Of a stretch of DNA of 55,830 nucleotides, positions 22,796 to 31,304 are shown piece by piece. A program made the translations under genes and the position numbers. Every line of letters starts with the position of its first letter. Position 1 is the stretch's first letter. This DNA is from a virus: positions 1 through 55,830 of IMG/VR virus record IMGVR_UViG_3300049811_000327; one strand, 5' to 3'. A model generated the notes under the pieces. It searched no databases, had not been told where the DNA came from, and saw only the letters and a list, made by a program, of their open reading frames with translations.

Positions 22796-25623
22796 GCACC
22801 TTCGTTCACCTTCACGTTCACTCTGACGCCAGTGACGGCATCGGCACCCCAGAACGGATCGTGGAACGCGCTAAGGCCCTTGGTCAGCCAGCCGTTGCGT
22901 TGACTGACCATGGGACCTTGGCTAACATGGTCGCGTTCCACTCCGCTGCCAAGCGGCATGGCATCAAGCCCCTTCTTGGCCAAGAGATCTATCTCCTCGA
23001 CTACGAGGGGACCACTCCCAAGTCGCGTCACATGACCGTTTTGGCTCAGAACCTCGAAGGGTTGCACAACCTCTATGCGCTCACCACGCTAGCGAGTCGA
23101 TCGCCCTTTAAGCTTCCGACCGTCACCCTTAACGACCTCTTTTCTCACAACGCGGGCCTCATCGTTCTTTCAGGGTGTACAGCCTCACCAATCTATCACC
23201 GCGAGGGGAGTGCCCTTCAGTCCTATGTTGGGTCATTCGTCGATGTCTTCAAGGAGCGCTTCATCCTTGAGGTTACACTAGTCCCTCCTTTCGACACCAT
23301 GACTCGCATCCAAGGTCTCCACAAGAGGTTCGGATCGCTGGTGGTTCCAACATGTGATGCGCACTATATCTTGGCTGATGAGAAGGCCACACAGGCTGTA
23401 GCGAACATGGCCCGCAGGGGATTCTCTTACGAGAACGCCGAGCTGTGGATGAAGCCGGAGACGATGATTCACAAGCTCATTGAGCGAATGGGAGAACCTG
23501 GCGAGGGCCTCATTCACAACACTAGCGTTGTAGCCGGAATGATCGACGAGTTTTCCATCTCCTCACCAACTGTTGGGCTTGTTTACCCGAATGCGGCCTT
23601 CGAACTGACCACAATCGTTAAGAACAAGTTGCGAGAGGGCATTGGCTTGTTCTCTCCCGACGAGATGCGAGTCAGAATCGCAAGGGCGAAGAGTGAGCTC
23701 GAGGTCATCATCTCAAAGGGGTACGCCGACTACTTCATGATCGTTTATGACATTGTGAACTGGGCCAAACGCAACGGAATCTCAGTCGGGCCAGGTCGTG
23801 GTTCGGCCGCCGGGTCATTCGTTCTCTTTCTCCTTGGGGTCACACACCTTGATCCACTTGCTTGGGGATTGAGCTTCGAGCGGTTCCTTAACCCTAAGCG
23901 CCCAGACATGCCGGATGTTGATATCGACTTTGGGATGGTTGGTCGCCAAGAGGTTCTGGAGTACATCAGTGAGCGATGGGGAGGAGTCCAGATTGCTACC
24001 TACAGTCGTTACTCCCATAAGATGCTGGTCCACGATTTGGCCAAACAGCTTGGCATTTCCCGTGAGGATGAAATACGAGCTGCCGACGATCCCGGGTCAC
24101 CAGAGTTTCTGGAAGCGATGGCTACTTCGGCTTTCGCTGCATCGTACACCACCTTGATGGGCACCATTCGTCATCGAGGGAAACATGCAAGTGGGATAGT
24201 CATCTCCGATTCACCAATGCCATTGGAGCGAATGGGAGAGAGCCTTGGGGTTCCATGGACCGAAGGTGACTCGAAGGAGCTGTCTGCAATGGGGTTGGTC
24301 AAGTTTGACATCCTCGGCCTCACTGCTCTCACAGCAATCAAGCGCATGGAGGACTTCTCTGGGAGAACGGCCCCAGCCGACTTCGTAGCCGATCCGCGCG
24401 TTCTCAAACTCTTCCAGGATGGTGACCTGTTGGGAATCTTCCAGTTCACTGGGAGTCCTGGCATCGTTGACCTGACCAAGAAGATTCATCCAACGACTCC
24501 GGAAGACCTGATCGCAATCAACGCGCTCTGGCGACCTGGCGCACTCGATGTTGGGTCCACCCGCCTGTATGCGTCGTGGAAGGCGAGCCCGCGTAAGCTT
24601 CATCCACAGATCGACCCCCTGTTGGCCAACACGTACGGGGCCATTGTCTACCAGGAACAGGTGATGGCTGTCTTTGCAGAGGTTTCTGGTGGTGACGTTG
24701 CAGATGCGGACCTGGCTCGCCGCGTCATCGTCAAGTCGAAGGTTGGCGATCCAGATTGGGAGAAGAAAGTCCTCATAATTCATGAGACCTTCATGACCAA
24801 TGGAGCCGCTCGCGGGTTCGATCATGCCCTTTTGGACAAGCTTTGGCACGAGTTGATTGCTCACGCCAGGTATTCGTTCAACAGAGCACATGCTGCATCC
24901 TACGCCTTCATCGCCTATCAAATGGCGTTCTTCAAGGTGTACGAACCGCTCGCGTTTTATGCAGCAATGTTGGAGTTCGACAACGACAACACGGCAGCCT
25001 ATCTCTACGAGGCGTTGGGTAAGGGGATCACAATCTCACCGCCACACATCAACCTTTCGACAGACAGTTACTCACTCGACAAGACGGCATCCAAAATCAC
25101 CATGCCATTGTCGGCCATCGACGGCCTGGGGCCTTCTGGAGTGACCCGGATCATTCAAACCCGCGAAGATAATGGCCCATTCACATCATTCACGGATTTC
25201 ATCACCAGGGTCCCTGCACGATCGTGTAACGCCAAGGCAAGAAAGAACCTGATGCTGGCCGGAGCGTTCTCTGGGGTTGATGGTGACCCATCGACCATCG
25301 GCTTCGACCTAGGCAGCGAGCTCGCCCCTGGTTCACGAGAGGCTCAAAAAGCTGCCATGAAGTTCGTTGCCCCACTCCCTCGGCTCGTTCGAAAAGTGAG
25401 GGCAATTCGTGAGTTTATTCAGGCCTCTGGTGACAAGTTCAAGGTCGCTGGGGTGGTCGTCGACATTCGCAAGAAGAAGCGCGAAGACGGTGAAATTTGG
25501 TTCGTAGACCTTTACCCGGACGGCTTCTTTTGGGTCAAGACGAAGCCAAGATTGATCAAGGGAGACGTCATCGTAGCCACTCTCAGGGGCAGACGCGCCG
25601 TAAAGATCGAGGCCATTGAATGA
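22792..25623 (+). CDS. dnaE: DNA polymerase III alpha subunit (C-family replicative polymerase)
   Basis: 943 residues, shorter than bacterial DnaE (about 1160). The N-terminal PHP domain has FVHLHVHS (His6, His8, His10) and TDHGTLANM. The polymerase core has GPGRGSAAGSF and PDVDIDFGM (catalytic Asp375, Asp377), HRGKHASGIVIS, YQEQVMAVF and FNRAHAASYAFIAYQ. A C-terminal helix-hairpin-helix (IDGLGPSG) is followed by a short tail; the OB and tau-binding ends of bacterial DnaE look reduced. It is the phage's own replicative polymerase, overlapping its neighbours by ATGA and followed by helicase and primase. Confidence 0.95.
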   Translation: MSTFVHLHVHSDASDGIGTPERIVERAKALGQPAVALTDHGTLANMVAFHSAAKRHGIKPLLGQEIYLLDYEGTTPKSRHMTVLAQNLEGLHNLYALTTLASRSPFKLPTVTLNDLFSHNAGLIVLSGCTASPIYHREGSALQSYVGSFVDVFKERFILEVTLVPPFDTMTRIQGLHKRFGSLVVPTCDAHYILADEKATQAVANMARRGFSYENAELWMKPETMIHKLIERMGEPGEGLIHNTSVVAGMIDEFSISSPTVGLVYPNAAFELTTIVKNKLREGIGLFSPDEMRVRIARAKSELEVIISKGYADYFMIVYDIVNWAKRNGISVGPGRGSAAGSFVLFLLGVTHLDPLAWGLSFERFLNPKRPDMPDVDIDFGMVGRQEVLEYISERWGGVQIATYSRYSHKMLVHDLAKQLGISREDEIRAADDPGSPEFLEAMATSAFAASYTTLMGTIRHRGKHASGIVISDSPMPLERMGESLGVPWTEGDSKELSAMGLVKFDILGLTALTAIKRMEDFSGRTAPADFVADPRVLKLFQDGDLLGIFQFTGSPGIVDLTKKIHPTTPEDLIAINALWRPGALDVGSTRLYASWKASPRKLHPQIDPLLANTYGAIVYQEQVMAVFAEVSGGDVADADLARRVIVKSKVGDPDWEKKVLIIHETFMTNGAARGFDHALLDKLWHELIAHARYSFNRAHAASYAFIAYQMAFFKVYEPLAFYAAMLEFDNDNTAAYLYEALGKGITISPPHINLSTDSYSLDKTASKITMPLSAIDGLGPSGVTRIIQTREDNGPFTSFTDFITRVPARSCNAKARKNLMLAGAFSGVDGDPSTIGFDLGSELAPGSREAQKAAMKFVAPLPRLVRKVRAIREFIQASGDKFKVAGVVVDIRKKKREDGEIWFVDLYPDGFFWVKTKPRLIKGDVIVATLRGRRAVKIEAIE

Positions 25624-26762
25624 ACGCCCTCATCACTCGTTGCTTAACGACTACTGACATCGCCCCCATCAGCCAGTTCCCTACCATCTTGCTCTCTGAC
25701 CAAGAGAATGCGATGGTGAAGTGGATTCTGACGTTTCAAATGCGCTATGGCGGGCCGCCCTCGATAGAGCGCTTCATGGCCGAATTCATTGAGTTCGTGC
25801 CTATCAAGAGTCGTGCTCCATTGCCTGACTTGGTTGAGGAGTGCATGACTCGAAAGAAGCAGCTGGCCTCGACAATGGCAGCCTCCGAGCTACTTGCTGG
25901 TGAGGCTGACCCAGCAACCGTCGCTCAGCTCCTCTTGGCCAAACTCAACTGTCAGATGTCGGACGTTATCCGCTTTTCCACGTTTGACCGAGCCTCCTAT
26001 TTTACCAGTGGGGAACCGTTTTGGTTCATGAGCAATCGCATCAACGATGTCGTCGGTGGCATCTTGCGGGGCGAACTTGCCTACATCGTTGGTCGTCTTG
26101 GAACTGGTAAAACGCTGCTAACCCAATGGATGATCTATCAGTGGTGGAAGGCTGGGAAGCGTGTTCTTCTCACATCAGCAGAGATGACACCAAATCAGCT
26201 CATGTTGCGTCTTGACGGCTTCATCGCAGGCATCAACCCAGCTGACGTTCGACGCCGCAAGATCACTGGTCCCGAGCCATTTGCAATGGTGTCGCATCTC
26301 GCTTCGATTGCTGGTGGGGATATTATCATCCCAACCAGGACACCTCGAACTCCGAGTGAGATTGGATCGCTCATCATCTCCCACAAGCCTGACATCGTTG
26401 CCGTAGACGGTGTTTATCTCCTCGATTCTGATGAGAGATTGGCCTCGAGTTGGGAGCGAATGGCCTCCATCAGTCGAGGGTTGAAGGGCCTTACACTAGC
26501 CCACAACGTTCCACTCGTAGGTACCAGTCAAGCGAACAGGAGTGCTCGTGACAAGGTCACGGGATATGACATCGCCTACTCGGACGCTTTTGGCCAGGAC
26601 GCTGATCTCATCGCAGCTCTGACGACGACCGGGCGACGGACCAGACTCGAAGTGATCAAGAACAGGAGCGCTGCTGGAGTCGTCACTGACGTAACCGTTG
26701 ACTTCGAAACCATGCGAATCGTGGAAGAAGACGAGGAGGTAATTGACCTTGAAGCACTATGA
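25620..26762 (+). CDS. DnaB-type replicative helicase
   Basis: 380 residues. The C-terminal RecA-like ATPase domain has Walker A GRLGTGKT (158-165), then SAEMTPNQLMLRLDG, and Walker B DIVAVDGVYLL near residue 260. Arg-rich segments follow. The N-terminus (about 120 residues) is helical, like the DnaB N-domain that binds primase. It unwinds the fork 5'-3' in a hexamer. It overlaps the polymerase gene (ATGA) and the primase gene by 20 bases. Confidence 0.9.
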   Translation: MNALITRCLTTTDIAPISQFPTILLSDQENAMVKWILTFQMRYGGPPSIERFMAEFIEFVPIKSRAPLPDLVEECMTRKKQLASTMAASELLAGEADPATVAQLLLAKLNCQMSDVIRFSTFDRASYFTSGEPFWFMSNRINDVVGGILRGELAYIVGRLGTGKTLLTQWMIYQWWKAGKRVLLTSAEMTPNQLMLRLDGFIAGINPADVRRRKITGPEPFAMVSHLASIAGGDIIIPTRTPRTPSEIGSLIISHKPDIVAVDGVYLLDSDERLASSWERMASISRGLKGLTLAHNVPLVGTSQANRSARDKVTGYDIAYSDAFGQDADLIAALTTTGRRTRLEVIKNRSAAGVVTDVTVDFETMRIVEEDEEVIDLEAL

Positions 26763-27564
26763 TCCGAACGACTTTGGGTTCACCGTTGGGCGCAGAATGG
26801 GTGACGAGGCCATGGTCATCTGCCCATTCCATGATGACACCAAACCGAGCGCGGTTTTCAACGTTTCTACAGGCCTCTTCTTCTGCTACGCCTGTCGCAC
26901 TGGCCTGAATGTCAATCAGCTGGCCAAGCGATTGAAGGTGAGTGGGATCGCCAAGCGGGAAGTTACCCACACGGGGAGGCTCGATGCTGACGAGGACCTC
27001 TGGGAGAGACGCTGGAATGCTGCTGCTCAGGTCGATGATAGTTCGTACATCCTCAGCAGGGGGGTGTCCCTGAACCTCTCCAGGCAGTTGATGATCCGTG
27101 AAGATCGAGAGGGGATCCTCTTCCCGCAGTCACCTGACGGGGTTCAGATTGTAGGTATTCAAGTGAGGTCGACGACCGGTCGCGGGCCTCGCTACAAGTT
27201 TCACGGCAAGCGCCTTCCTCTTTGGCCATTCTGGCTTTGGGCAGAGGTCGAAGCGCCGATCCTGACTGAAGGTAACTTTGGTACGTTGAGGCTTCGCAAT
27301 CAAGGCCTGCCAGCTTTCGCAACTCAAAGTGCCAACGTGCCAAAGAAGAGCCTGTCGGCTATCGCAGCCAAGGAGAGTGGGACGATCTTCTTCGACGCTG
27401 ACGAGGCTGGCCAACGAGCGGCTGTTAACTTGGCCGTTCAGACTGGGCTAAGGGTCTGTTGGCCTGGTGGAGCGACCGACGAGATGACTCCAGATGCCAT
27501 TGCATTTGCGCTGATGCGCTCGATGAGTGTACCACAGCTTCTCAAGGTGGTGTACGAATTATGA
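26743..27564 (+). CDS. DnaG-type primase
   Basis: 273 residues from a TTG start at 26743, supported by GAGGAGGT six bases upstream. The zinc finger CPFH...C...C (Cys27, His30, Cys48, Cys51; FFCYACRTG) is CHC2-type. A TOPRIM domain has TEGNFGTL with Glu176 and FFDADEAG with Asp218 and Asp220. There is no long helicase-binding C-terminus, so the two proteins probably contact each other by other means. It synthesises RNA primers for the polymerase. Confidence 0.88.
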   Translation: MTLKHYDPNDFGFTVGRRMGDEAMVICPFHDDTKPSAVFNVSTGLFFCYACRTGLNVNQLAKRLKVSGIAKREVTHTGRLDADEDLWERRWNAAAQVDDSSYILSRGVSLNLSRQLMIREDREGILFPQSPDGVQIVGIQVRSTTGRGPRYKFHGKRLPLWPFWLWAEVEAPILTEGNFGTLRLRNQGLPAFATQSANVPKKSLSAIAAKESGTIFFDADEAGQRAAVNLAVQTGLRVCWPGGATDEMTPDAIAFALMRSMSVPQLLKVVYEL

Positions 27565-28007
27565 CGACTCCAACGAAACCCAAGCCGTCCACAAAGGCAA
27601 AGCCCAAGCCAAAGGTTGACTACGAGGGGGAGTTTGCAGCGAAGTTGAACGAACTTGGAATCGAAGGATTCGTTCGCCAATTTCACTTTCACCCGTTCAA
27701 TGCCTTCACTTTCGATTTCGCCTGGCCAGCTCTGAAGGTAGCTGTTGAGGTCAATGGCGGGCAGTGGGCTCGCTTTGGTGGTAGACACAACAACGACAAC
27801 TCAAGAGAACGCCTCAATGAAGCACTGGCACTCGGATGGAAGGTACTTTTGATCACCCCAGAGATGATGCATGACCCCCTCTATTGGGACGTTTTTCTTA
27901 CCCATCTAGAGGTTCTTCTTCTCTCGTACGATAACGATTCGGGCTACCCAGGAACTCACCTGGTTAAACCTAGGGCTCGCACCAAGCGGCAGAAAGTGAC
28001 GAAATAG
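27561..28007 (+). CDS. PD-(D/E)XK endonuclease (DUF559-like)
   Basis: 148 residues from the ATG in ATGA overlap with the primase. After a Lys/Pro-rich tail, FTFDFAWPALKVAVEVNGGQW has the DUF559-type metal residues (Asp52, Glu63) and GRHN, then LGWKVLLITPEMM. This is a single-domain VSR/DUF559-like nuclease, as small phage endonucleases often are. It may process replication or recombination intermediates, or nick DNA during modification. It ends the replication operon with only a small unknown gene after it. Confidence 0.75.
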   Translation: MTTPTKPKPSTKAKPKPKVDYEGEFAAKLNELGIEGFVRQFHFHPFNAFTFDFAWPALKVAVEVNGGQWARFGGRHNNDNSRERLNEALALGWKVLLITPEMMHDPLYWDVFLTHLEVLLLSYDNDSGYPGTHLVKPRARTKRQKVTK

Positions 28008-28009
28008 TT

Positions 28010-28429
28010 ATGAAATCTTCATCAACTTCCGTTGATTTGAAGGCAGCCTTTCATCCTAGAAGACATGAGACTCCCGTAATGTGGGGAGGGGAGCCGTTAC
28101 CATATTGGGCTGGGCCGTTGGCGGATGTTTTTAATGCCACTGCGAAGATGGCGATCCACTTACGAGAATGCGGCGCGCAGATCGTTATGGCTAATATCAC
28201 ACCCTCAGAATCTCGTTCAAGCAACTTTGACATTCAACTCGTATTCGAGCTAAGAGGGACAACAACGACCATAGAGGGAACTTTCAGTCCGACATCAATC
28301 ATGGTCGATTATGAGATTGAGCCCTATCATCCGCGCATTGGTGACCCGATTCCGGCGCCCAAGCCTGAATCGTTTCCCGCGCCGCAAGACGACACTCTCT
28401 CGGGGGGGGTTCTTTTAGCGTCACCCTAA
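28010..28429 (+). CDS. Hypothetical protein at the end of the replication operon
   Basis: 139 residues starting 2 bases after the nuclease stop. The beta-rich middle (IVMANITPSESRSSNFDIQLVFELRG) and Pro-rich C-terminus give no recognised family. The gene ends 6 bases before the palindrome array. Confidence 0.6.
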   Translation: MKSSSTSVDLKAAFHPRRHETPVMWGGEPLPYWAGPLADVFNATAKMAIHLRECGAQIVMANITPSESRSSNFDIQLVFELRGTTTTIEGTFSPTSIMVDYEIEPYHPRIGDPIPAPKPESFPAPQDDTLSGGVLLASP

Positions 28430-28612
28430 CCTGAACCCATGGGTCCCCTGAACCTGAACCCTAACCCTAGGGTCACTTGAACCTGAACCCTAGGGTCACT
28501 CGAACCCATGGGTTACCTGAACCCTAGGGTCACTTGAACCCATGGGTTACCTGAACCCTAACCTGAACCCATGGGTTACCTGAGCCTGAACCCATGGGTC
28601 ACTTGAACATAA
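28430..28612. repeat. Palindrome array (ACCCATGGGT x5, ACCCTAGGGT x3)
   Basis: Eight 10-base palindromes start at 28435, 28464, 28487, 28504, 28521, 28538, 28567 and 28590. Three are ACCCTAGGGT (28464, 28487, 28521), the rest ACCCATGGGT. Spacings are 29, 23, 17, 17, 17, 29, 23, always 17 plus multiples of 6, through inserted CCTGAA-type units. Linkers are CACTTGAACC or TTACCTGAACC. This looks like an iteron array or clustered operator between the replication genes and early promoter 3. No ORF crosses it. Confidence 0.85.
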
Positions 28613-28732
28613 ATTTCGATTCATCGACGAACTTGGAAAATTTAACATTCCGGCTATGTACATTTCGCAAAAAGCGTGATATGATGTTTTTGTAAGCAAG
28701 ATTCAAACCGATTCACGAAGGAGCATCCATCA
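28613..28732 (+). promoter_or_regulatory. Early promoter 3 and leader
   Basis: The block runs 28629-28693 with -10 TATGAT at 28680-28685, -35 TGTACA and the TGTAAGCAAGATTC leader, followed by an ACGAAGGAG ribosome site for the 81-residue gene. Confidence 0.85.
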
Positions 28733-28978
28733 ATGACCACCAAGCAAATCGCAGCACTCGAAAAGACGGCATGCGTTTTCGACGTAGAAACCCAAGAAAT
28801 TCTATTTCGCTTTAATCCTAAGCACATTGATTATGGCATGGCGGTTCTGTTCGTAGCTACACTGGAAGGGAACGACCCTCTCGACTATGATGTGTTGAAC
28901 AAAGGCCGCTTGGTTACTTGGGTTCTTCCGACTACACAAAACCTTGTTGATGTCGTCATCGCTCGCACTCGTAACTAA
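28733..28978 (+). CDS. Small hypothetical early protein
   Basis: 81 residues, ACGAAGGAG site. It is a small alpha/beta protein (FDVETQEILFRFNPKHIDYG, then LVTWVLPTTQNLVDVVIARTRN). First gene after promoter 3. No family recognised. Confidence 0.7.
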   Translation: MTTKQIAALEKTACVFDVETQEILFRFNPKHIDYGMAVLFVATLEGNDPLDYDVLNKGRLVTWVLPTTQNLVDVVIARTRN

Positions 28979-29018
28979 CGACAATTTCACTAACCCACTC
29001 ACGAAGGAGCACACTCTC

Positions 29019-29408
29019 ATGGTTACCCACCCCAACTGCCCCATTCAGATTCACAAGTCGTTCGATCACTCAGCCTGGTGCCTCACGAAGAGCGTCGGTA
29101 CTTCACCCGACAGCATTCTCTACCGGCTGGACGTCTCCCACAGCTATGAGGGCGGCAACGGCGACACCTTTACCTTCAGCTCCCACACACACGGGTATGA
29201 TTACGAGCTGGTCACTCACGAGGAGTGGACTGAGCGCTACGATGCCATCTTGGAGAACGAAGATGATGCCACCTCCAACGGTGCCATTGCACGCTTGGCC
29301 ATCATGAACCTCCTCATCATCACCGAGGCCGAGAAAGCTATTCGCCAGGAGCTGATCGACACGTGGAATCTGCTGAACACGATCGTGGCTTTCCAGGTGA
29401 CGTACTAA
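29019..29408 (+). CDS. Hypothetical early protein
   Basis: 129 residues from the ATG at 29019 with CGAAGGAG upstream. N-terminal strands contain HPNCPIQIHKSFDHSAWCL; the C-terminal half is helical and acidic (AIARLAIMNLLIITEAEKAIRQEL). No family recognised. Confidence 0.65.
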   Translation: MVTHPNCPIQIHKSFDHSAWCLTKSVGTSPDSILYRLDVSHSYEGGNGDTFTFSSHTHGYDYELVTHEEWTERYDAILENEDDATSNGAIARLAIMNLLIITEAEKAIRQELIDTWNLLNTIVAFQVTY

Positions 29409-29418
29409 CTGACCCAAC

Positions 29419-29453
29419 GACGGGGTCTTCGCAAGAGGGCCTCGTCACTTTTT
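29419..29453 (+). terminator. Terminator candidate after the 129-residue early gene
   Basis: GACGGGG...CCTCGTC-type imperfect stem with a GCAAGAG loop, followed by CACTTTTTAC. The T-run makes it more terminator-like than the other hairpins in the region. Confidence 0.5.
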
Positions 29454-29468
29454 ACAAGGAGAATCCAA

Positions 29469-29678
29469 ATGTTGGTTAAATTGACCGCACAAGCGGCACA
29501 AGCTTTCGGCGAAAACGGCAGAACGGGTTGGCTCTATACTGACGCGATGCTCCTCACGGGATGTCCTCGTTGCCACGCTGAAAAGAATCACGTGTGTGTC
29601 ACATCGGGTGAAAGGCAAGCTTGGCCGCCGCATGCAGAACGACTACGGGCCTTCAAAGACATCAACACCACCAAGTAA
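29469..29678 (+). CDS. Phage zinc-finger protein (CxxC-CxH type)
   Basis: 69 residues. CPRCHAEKNHVC followed by TSGERQAWPPHAERL matches the small phage zinc-finger domain with two CxxC groups and a His. It may bind DNA or RNA. It follows promoter 3 genes in the early region. Confidence 0.75.
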   Translation: MLVKLTAQAAQAFGENGRTGWLYTDAMLLTGCPRCHAEKNHVCVTSGERQAWPPHAERLRAFKDINTTK

Positions 29679-29689
29679 GGAGAACTTCA

Positions 29690-29959
29690 ATGCCGATCAT
29701 CATCACTTCTCATGATTCTCGTCGTCCAGCCACTGTCGAATTTCCGACGGTTGCTGAAGTCATCGAGTTCCTGAGCTTCCTGCCACAGGACGCCGCCGTT
29801 GGGTTTGCTGGCCACTTCGGCGACATGCATCCACTGGATCTGCGTTCTGTCTACGTTCGGACGGCCGATCGCGTTGCGCACATGTGGACGGGTTCCGAAA
29901 CCGATCCCTTTTCAGTCGTCGAGATTGGCGTTCCCGACATTGGGCCTGAGCCTGACTGA
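29690..29959 (+). CDS. Hypothetical early protein
   Basis: 89 residues from the ATG at 29690 with AAGGAGA upstream. Two alpha/beta units (FPTVAEVIEFLSFLPQDAAVGF, then LDLRSVYVRTADRVAHMW) and an acidic end. No family recognised. Confidence 0.65.
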   Translation: MPIIITSHDSRRPATVEFPTVAEVIEFLSFLPQDAAVGFAGHFGDMHPLDLRSVYVRTADRVAHMWTGSETDPFSVVEIGVPDIGPEPD

Positions 29960-29970
29960 TAGCAATTGCG

Positions 29971-30077
29971 GCAGTCAAATGAGGTTACCTCCCGGAAACA
30001 CCAGGGGTGACGCAGTCACTCACGACCATTTCTGATGATAGGATATTCATCAACTTGGCAAAAGGTCTCCGGGAGGC
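29971..30077. repeat. Palindromic intergenic element D
   Basis: Arms CCTCCCGGA (29988-29996) and TCCGGGAGG (30068-30076) are a perfect 9-base inverted repeat. Inside lie GTGACGCAGTCAC, a perfect dyad at about 30007-30019, and the core GATGATAGGATATTCATC (30034-30051). The AGGTAACCT module is present reversed at 29971-29990. Confidence 0.7.
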
Positions 30078-30161
30078 CCTCAAGACTTCTGAGCACAATG
30101 CTTATACGCAGGCATGAGTGAACGTCTCTGAAGCAAAATGGCTCAAACCACGTCTCCCGAC

Positions 30162-30266
30162 GAACTTGGAAAATTTAACATTCCGGCTATGTACATTTCA
30201 CAAAAAGCGTGATATGATAGATTTGTAAGTGAGAATCAAACTCAACCCAAACGAAGGAACATTCAA
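30162..30266 (+). promoter_or_regulatory. Early promoter 4
   Basis: Block 30162-30226 with -10 TATGAT at 30213-30218, -35 TGTACA, and leader TTGTAAGTGAGAATC, then ACGAAGGAAC before the next start. Confidence 0.85.
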
Positions 30267-30443
30267 ATGCAGACCTACATCATCACCACCAAATCCGGAT
30301 CATTCGCCTTCGAGGCCCACAGCAGTGACCACACCAAAGAGATTCGCGACTACATGACCAAGCAGGGATACAAGAGCACCGACTACAGCATCGAGATTGC
30401 TCCCTCATATCAGGACGACGAGACCTACAGCATCTGGGGATAA
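30267..30443 (+). CDS. Small early hypothetical protein
   Basis: 58 residues, start ATG at 30267, stop at 30441-30443. Contains FAFEAHSSDHTKEIRDYMTK and ends DDETYSIWG. Acidic, strand-helix. It is the first gene after promoter 4 with a good GAAGGAAC site. No family recognised. Confidence 0.65.
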   Translation: MQTYIITTKSGSFAFEAHSSDHTKEIRDYMTKQGYKSTDYSIEIAPSYQDDETYSIWG

Positions 30444-30478
30444 CCCCAACCAACCAATACTACGAAGGAACACACCTC

Positions 30479-30670
30479 ATGAACAAGCACACTCCGATTA
30501 CTCGCATCAATTCAAGCGGCCCAGCACGTGCTCTTCTCCTCGCAGATGGCTGGTACGTTGTCGGTCGAGGAGTCATCTTCGCAGTTGACTCCGTCGAAGA
30601 GGCAGTCTCTGAGGCCGCCGAGATTGAGGCTCAATTTGGTGATTCGGAGCAGAAGGATGTGAACTCATGA
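30479..30670 (+). CDS. Small early hypothetical protein
   Basis: 63 residues, ACGAAGGAA site. An alpha/beta protein with RALLLADGWYVVGRGVIFAV and a Glu/Ala-rich helix. It overlaps the next gene by ATGA. No family recognised. Confidence 0.65.
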   Translation: MNKHTPITRINSSGPARALLLADGWYVVGRGVIFAVDSVEEAVSEAAEIEAQFGDSEQKDVNS

Positions 30671-30825
30671 GCATCAACGTGACCACCCCAGCCGGCAACG
30701 AGATCAGCGTGTTTTTCGACACCGAGGCAGAGGCCTTCATGGTCTTCCACGCCAACTCAGAGATCTCGTTCGGGTTTACGATCGAAGAGTGCGCCGAGGC
30801 CTTCGACAGAGACGCAGAGTCGTAA
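30667..30825 (+). CDS. Very small early protein
   Basis: 52 residues, ATGA overlap with the previous gene. Contains AGNEISVFFDTEAEAFMVFH and acidic residues at the C-terminus. Coupled to the previous gene; no family recognised. Confidence 0.6.
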   Translation: MSINVTTPAGNEISVFFDTEAEAFMVFHANSEISFGFTIEECAEAFDRDAES

Positions 30826-30842
30826 GGCTTTGATCAACCCAC

Positions 30843-30912
30843 CTCTCCTGGCGGTGACGCCAGTGCAGGCGCGCCGGCTGTCGGTAATCGAGCCGGAGTG
30901 ACCACAGGAGAG
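30843..30912 (+). other. Candidate three-way-junction RNA element
   Basis: CTCTCCTG (30843-30850) pairs with CAGGAGAG (30905-30912). Inside are a GGCG-GTGA-CGCC hairpin and CCGGCT (30874-30879) with AGCCGG (30891-30896). Together these make a closed three-way junction in the leader of the next gene. Could be a regulatory RNA or ribozyme; no known riboswitch core was recognised. Confidence 0.4.
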
Positions 30913-30942
30913 ATGGGATTCTTCACGCCAAAGAGGCAGTCA

Positions 30943-31140
30943 ATGACCAACCTTTTGCCGATCTTCTTGGTCTTCGTGCTCGTGCTGGTGGCCCTCCCGC
31001 CTAACGCCCAAGCTGCTTCAGATGATGCGCCGATAGACGCTTGGGGGAAGTGCGTGTGGAAGACGAGGCCGCGGCTACGCTGCGAGTGTGGCCCTGAGAA
31101 TCCATACAGCCCTTGGGCAAAGTGCTTGGCGCGAAAATGA
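30943..31140 (+). CDS. Secreted Cys-containing early protein
   Basis: 65 residues from the ATG at 30943. A signal peptide (MTNLLPIFLVFVLVLVALPPNAQA) precedes a short mature part with four Cys (CVW, CEC, WAKC). The Cys pairs suggest a disulfide-bonded periplasmic or secreted peptide. It overlaps the next gene by ATGA. No family recognised. Confidence 0.6.
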   Translation: MTNLLPIFLVFVLVLVALPPNAQAASDDAPIDAWGKCVWKTRPRLRCECGPENPYSPWAKCLARK

Positions 31141-31304
31141 ACCACACTCTACGGCAGTTTGAGTACGCGTGGCCATCCTACTGGAGATGCCCCTCCTGTG
31201 GAGCAGCTAACCCAATTGAAAGTCGTTCTTGCTTACACTGCGGAGAACCTCAACGAAAGGCAACCAATGCGAAAGAAGACGATGACCGCGGGTCCAGCTC
31301 CTAA
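31137..31304 (+). CDS. Zinc-ribbon protein
   Basis: 55 residues, ATGA overlap with the previous gene. CPSCGAANPIESRSCLHCG is a four-Cys zinc ribbon. The C-terminus is charged and Ser-rich. It may bind nucleic acid or a host protein. The next gene starts inside it. Confidence 0.65.
   Translation: MNHTLRQFEYAWPSYWRCPSCGAANPIESRSCLHCGEPQRKATNAKEDDDRGSSS

Noticed and set aside
28430-28612. Possible CRISPR array
   Set aside because: Repeat units are 10-base palindromes with short related linkers and no unique spacers of even length; no cas genes besides a lone Cas4-like nuclease.
30033-30055. CTGATGA in element D as a hammerhead ribozyme core
   Set aside because: No paired stems or GAAA partner are in the right places and other copies of the element lack the sequence.
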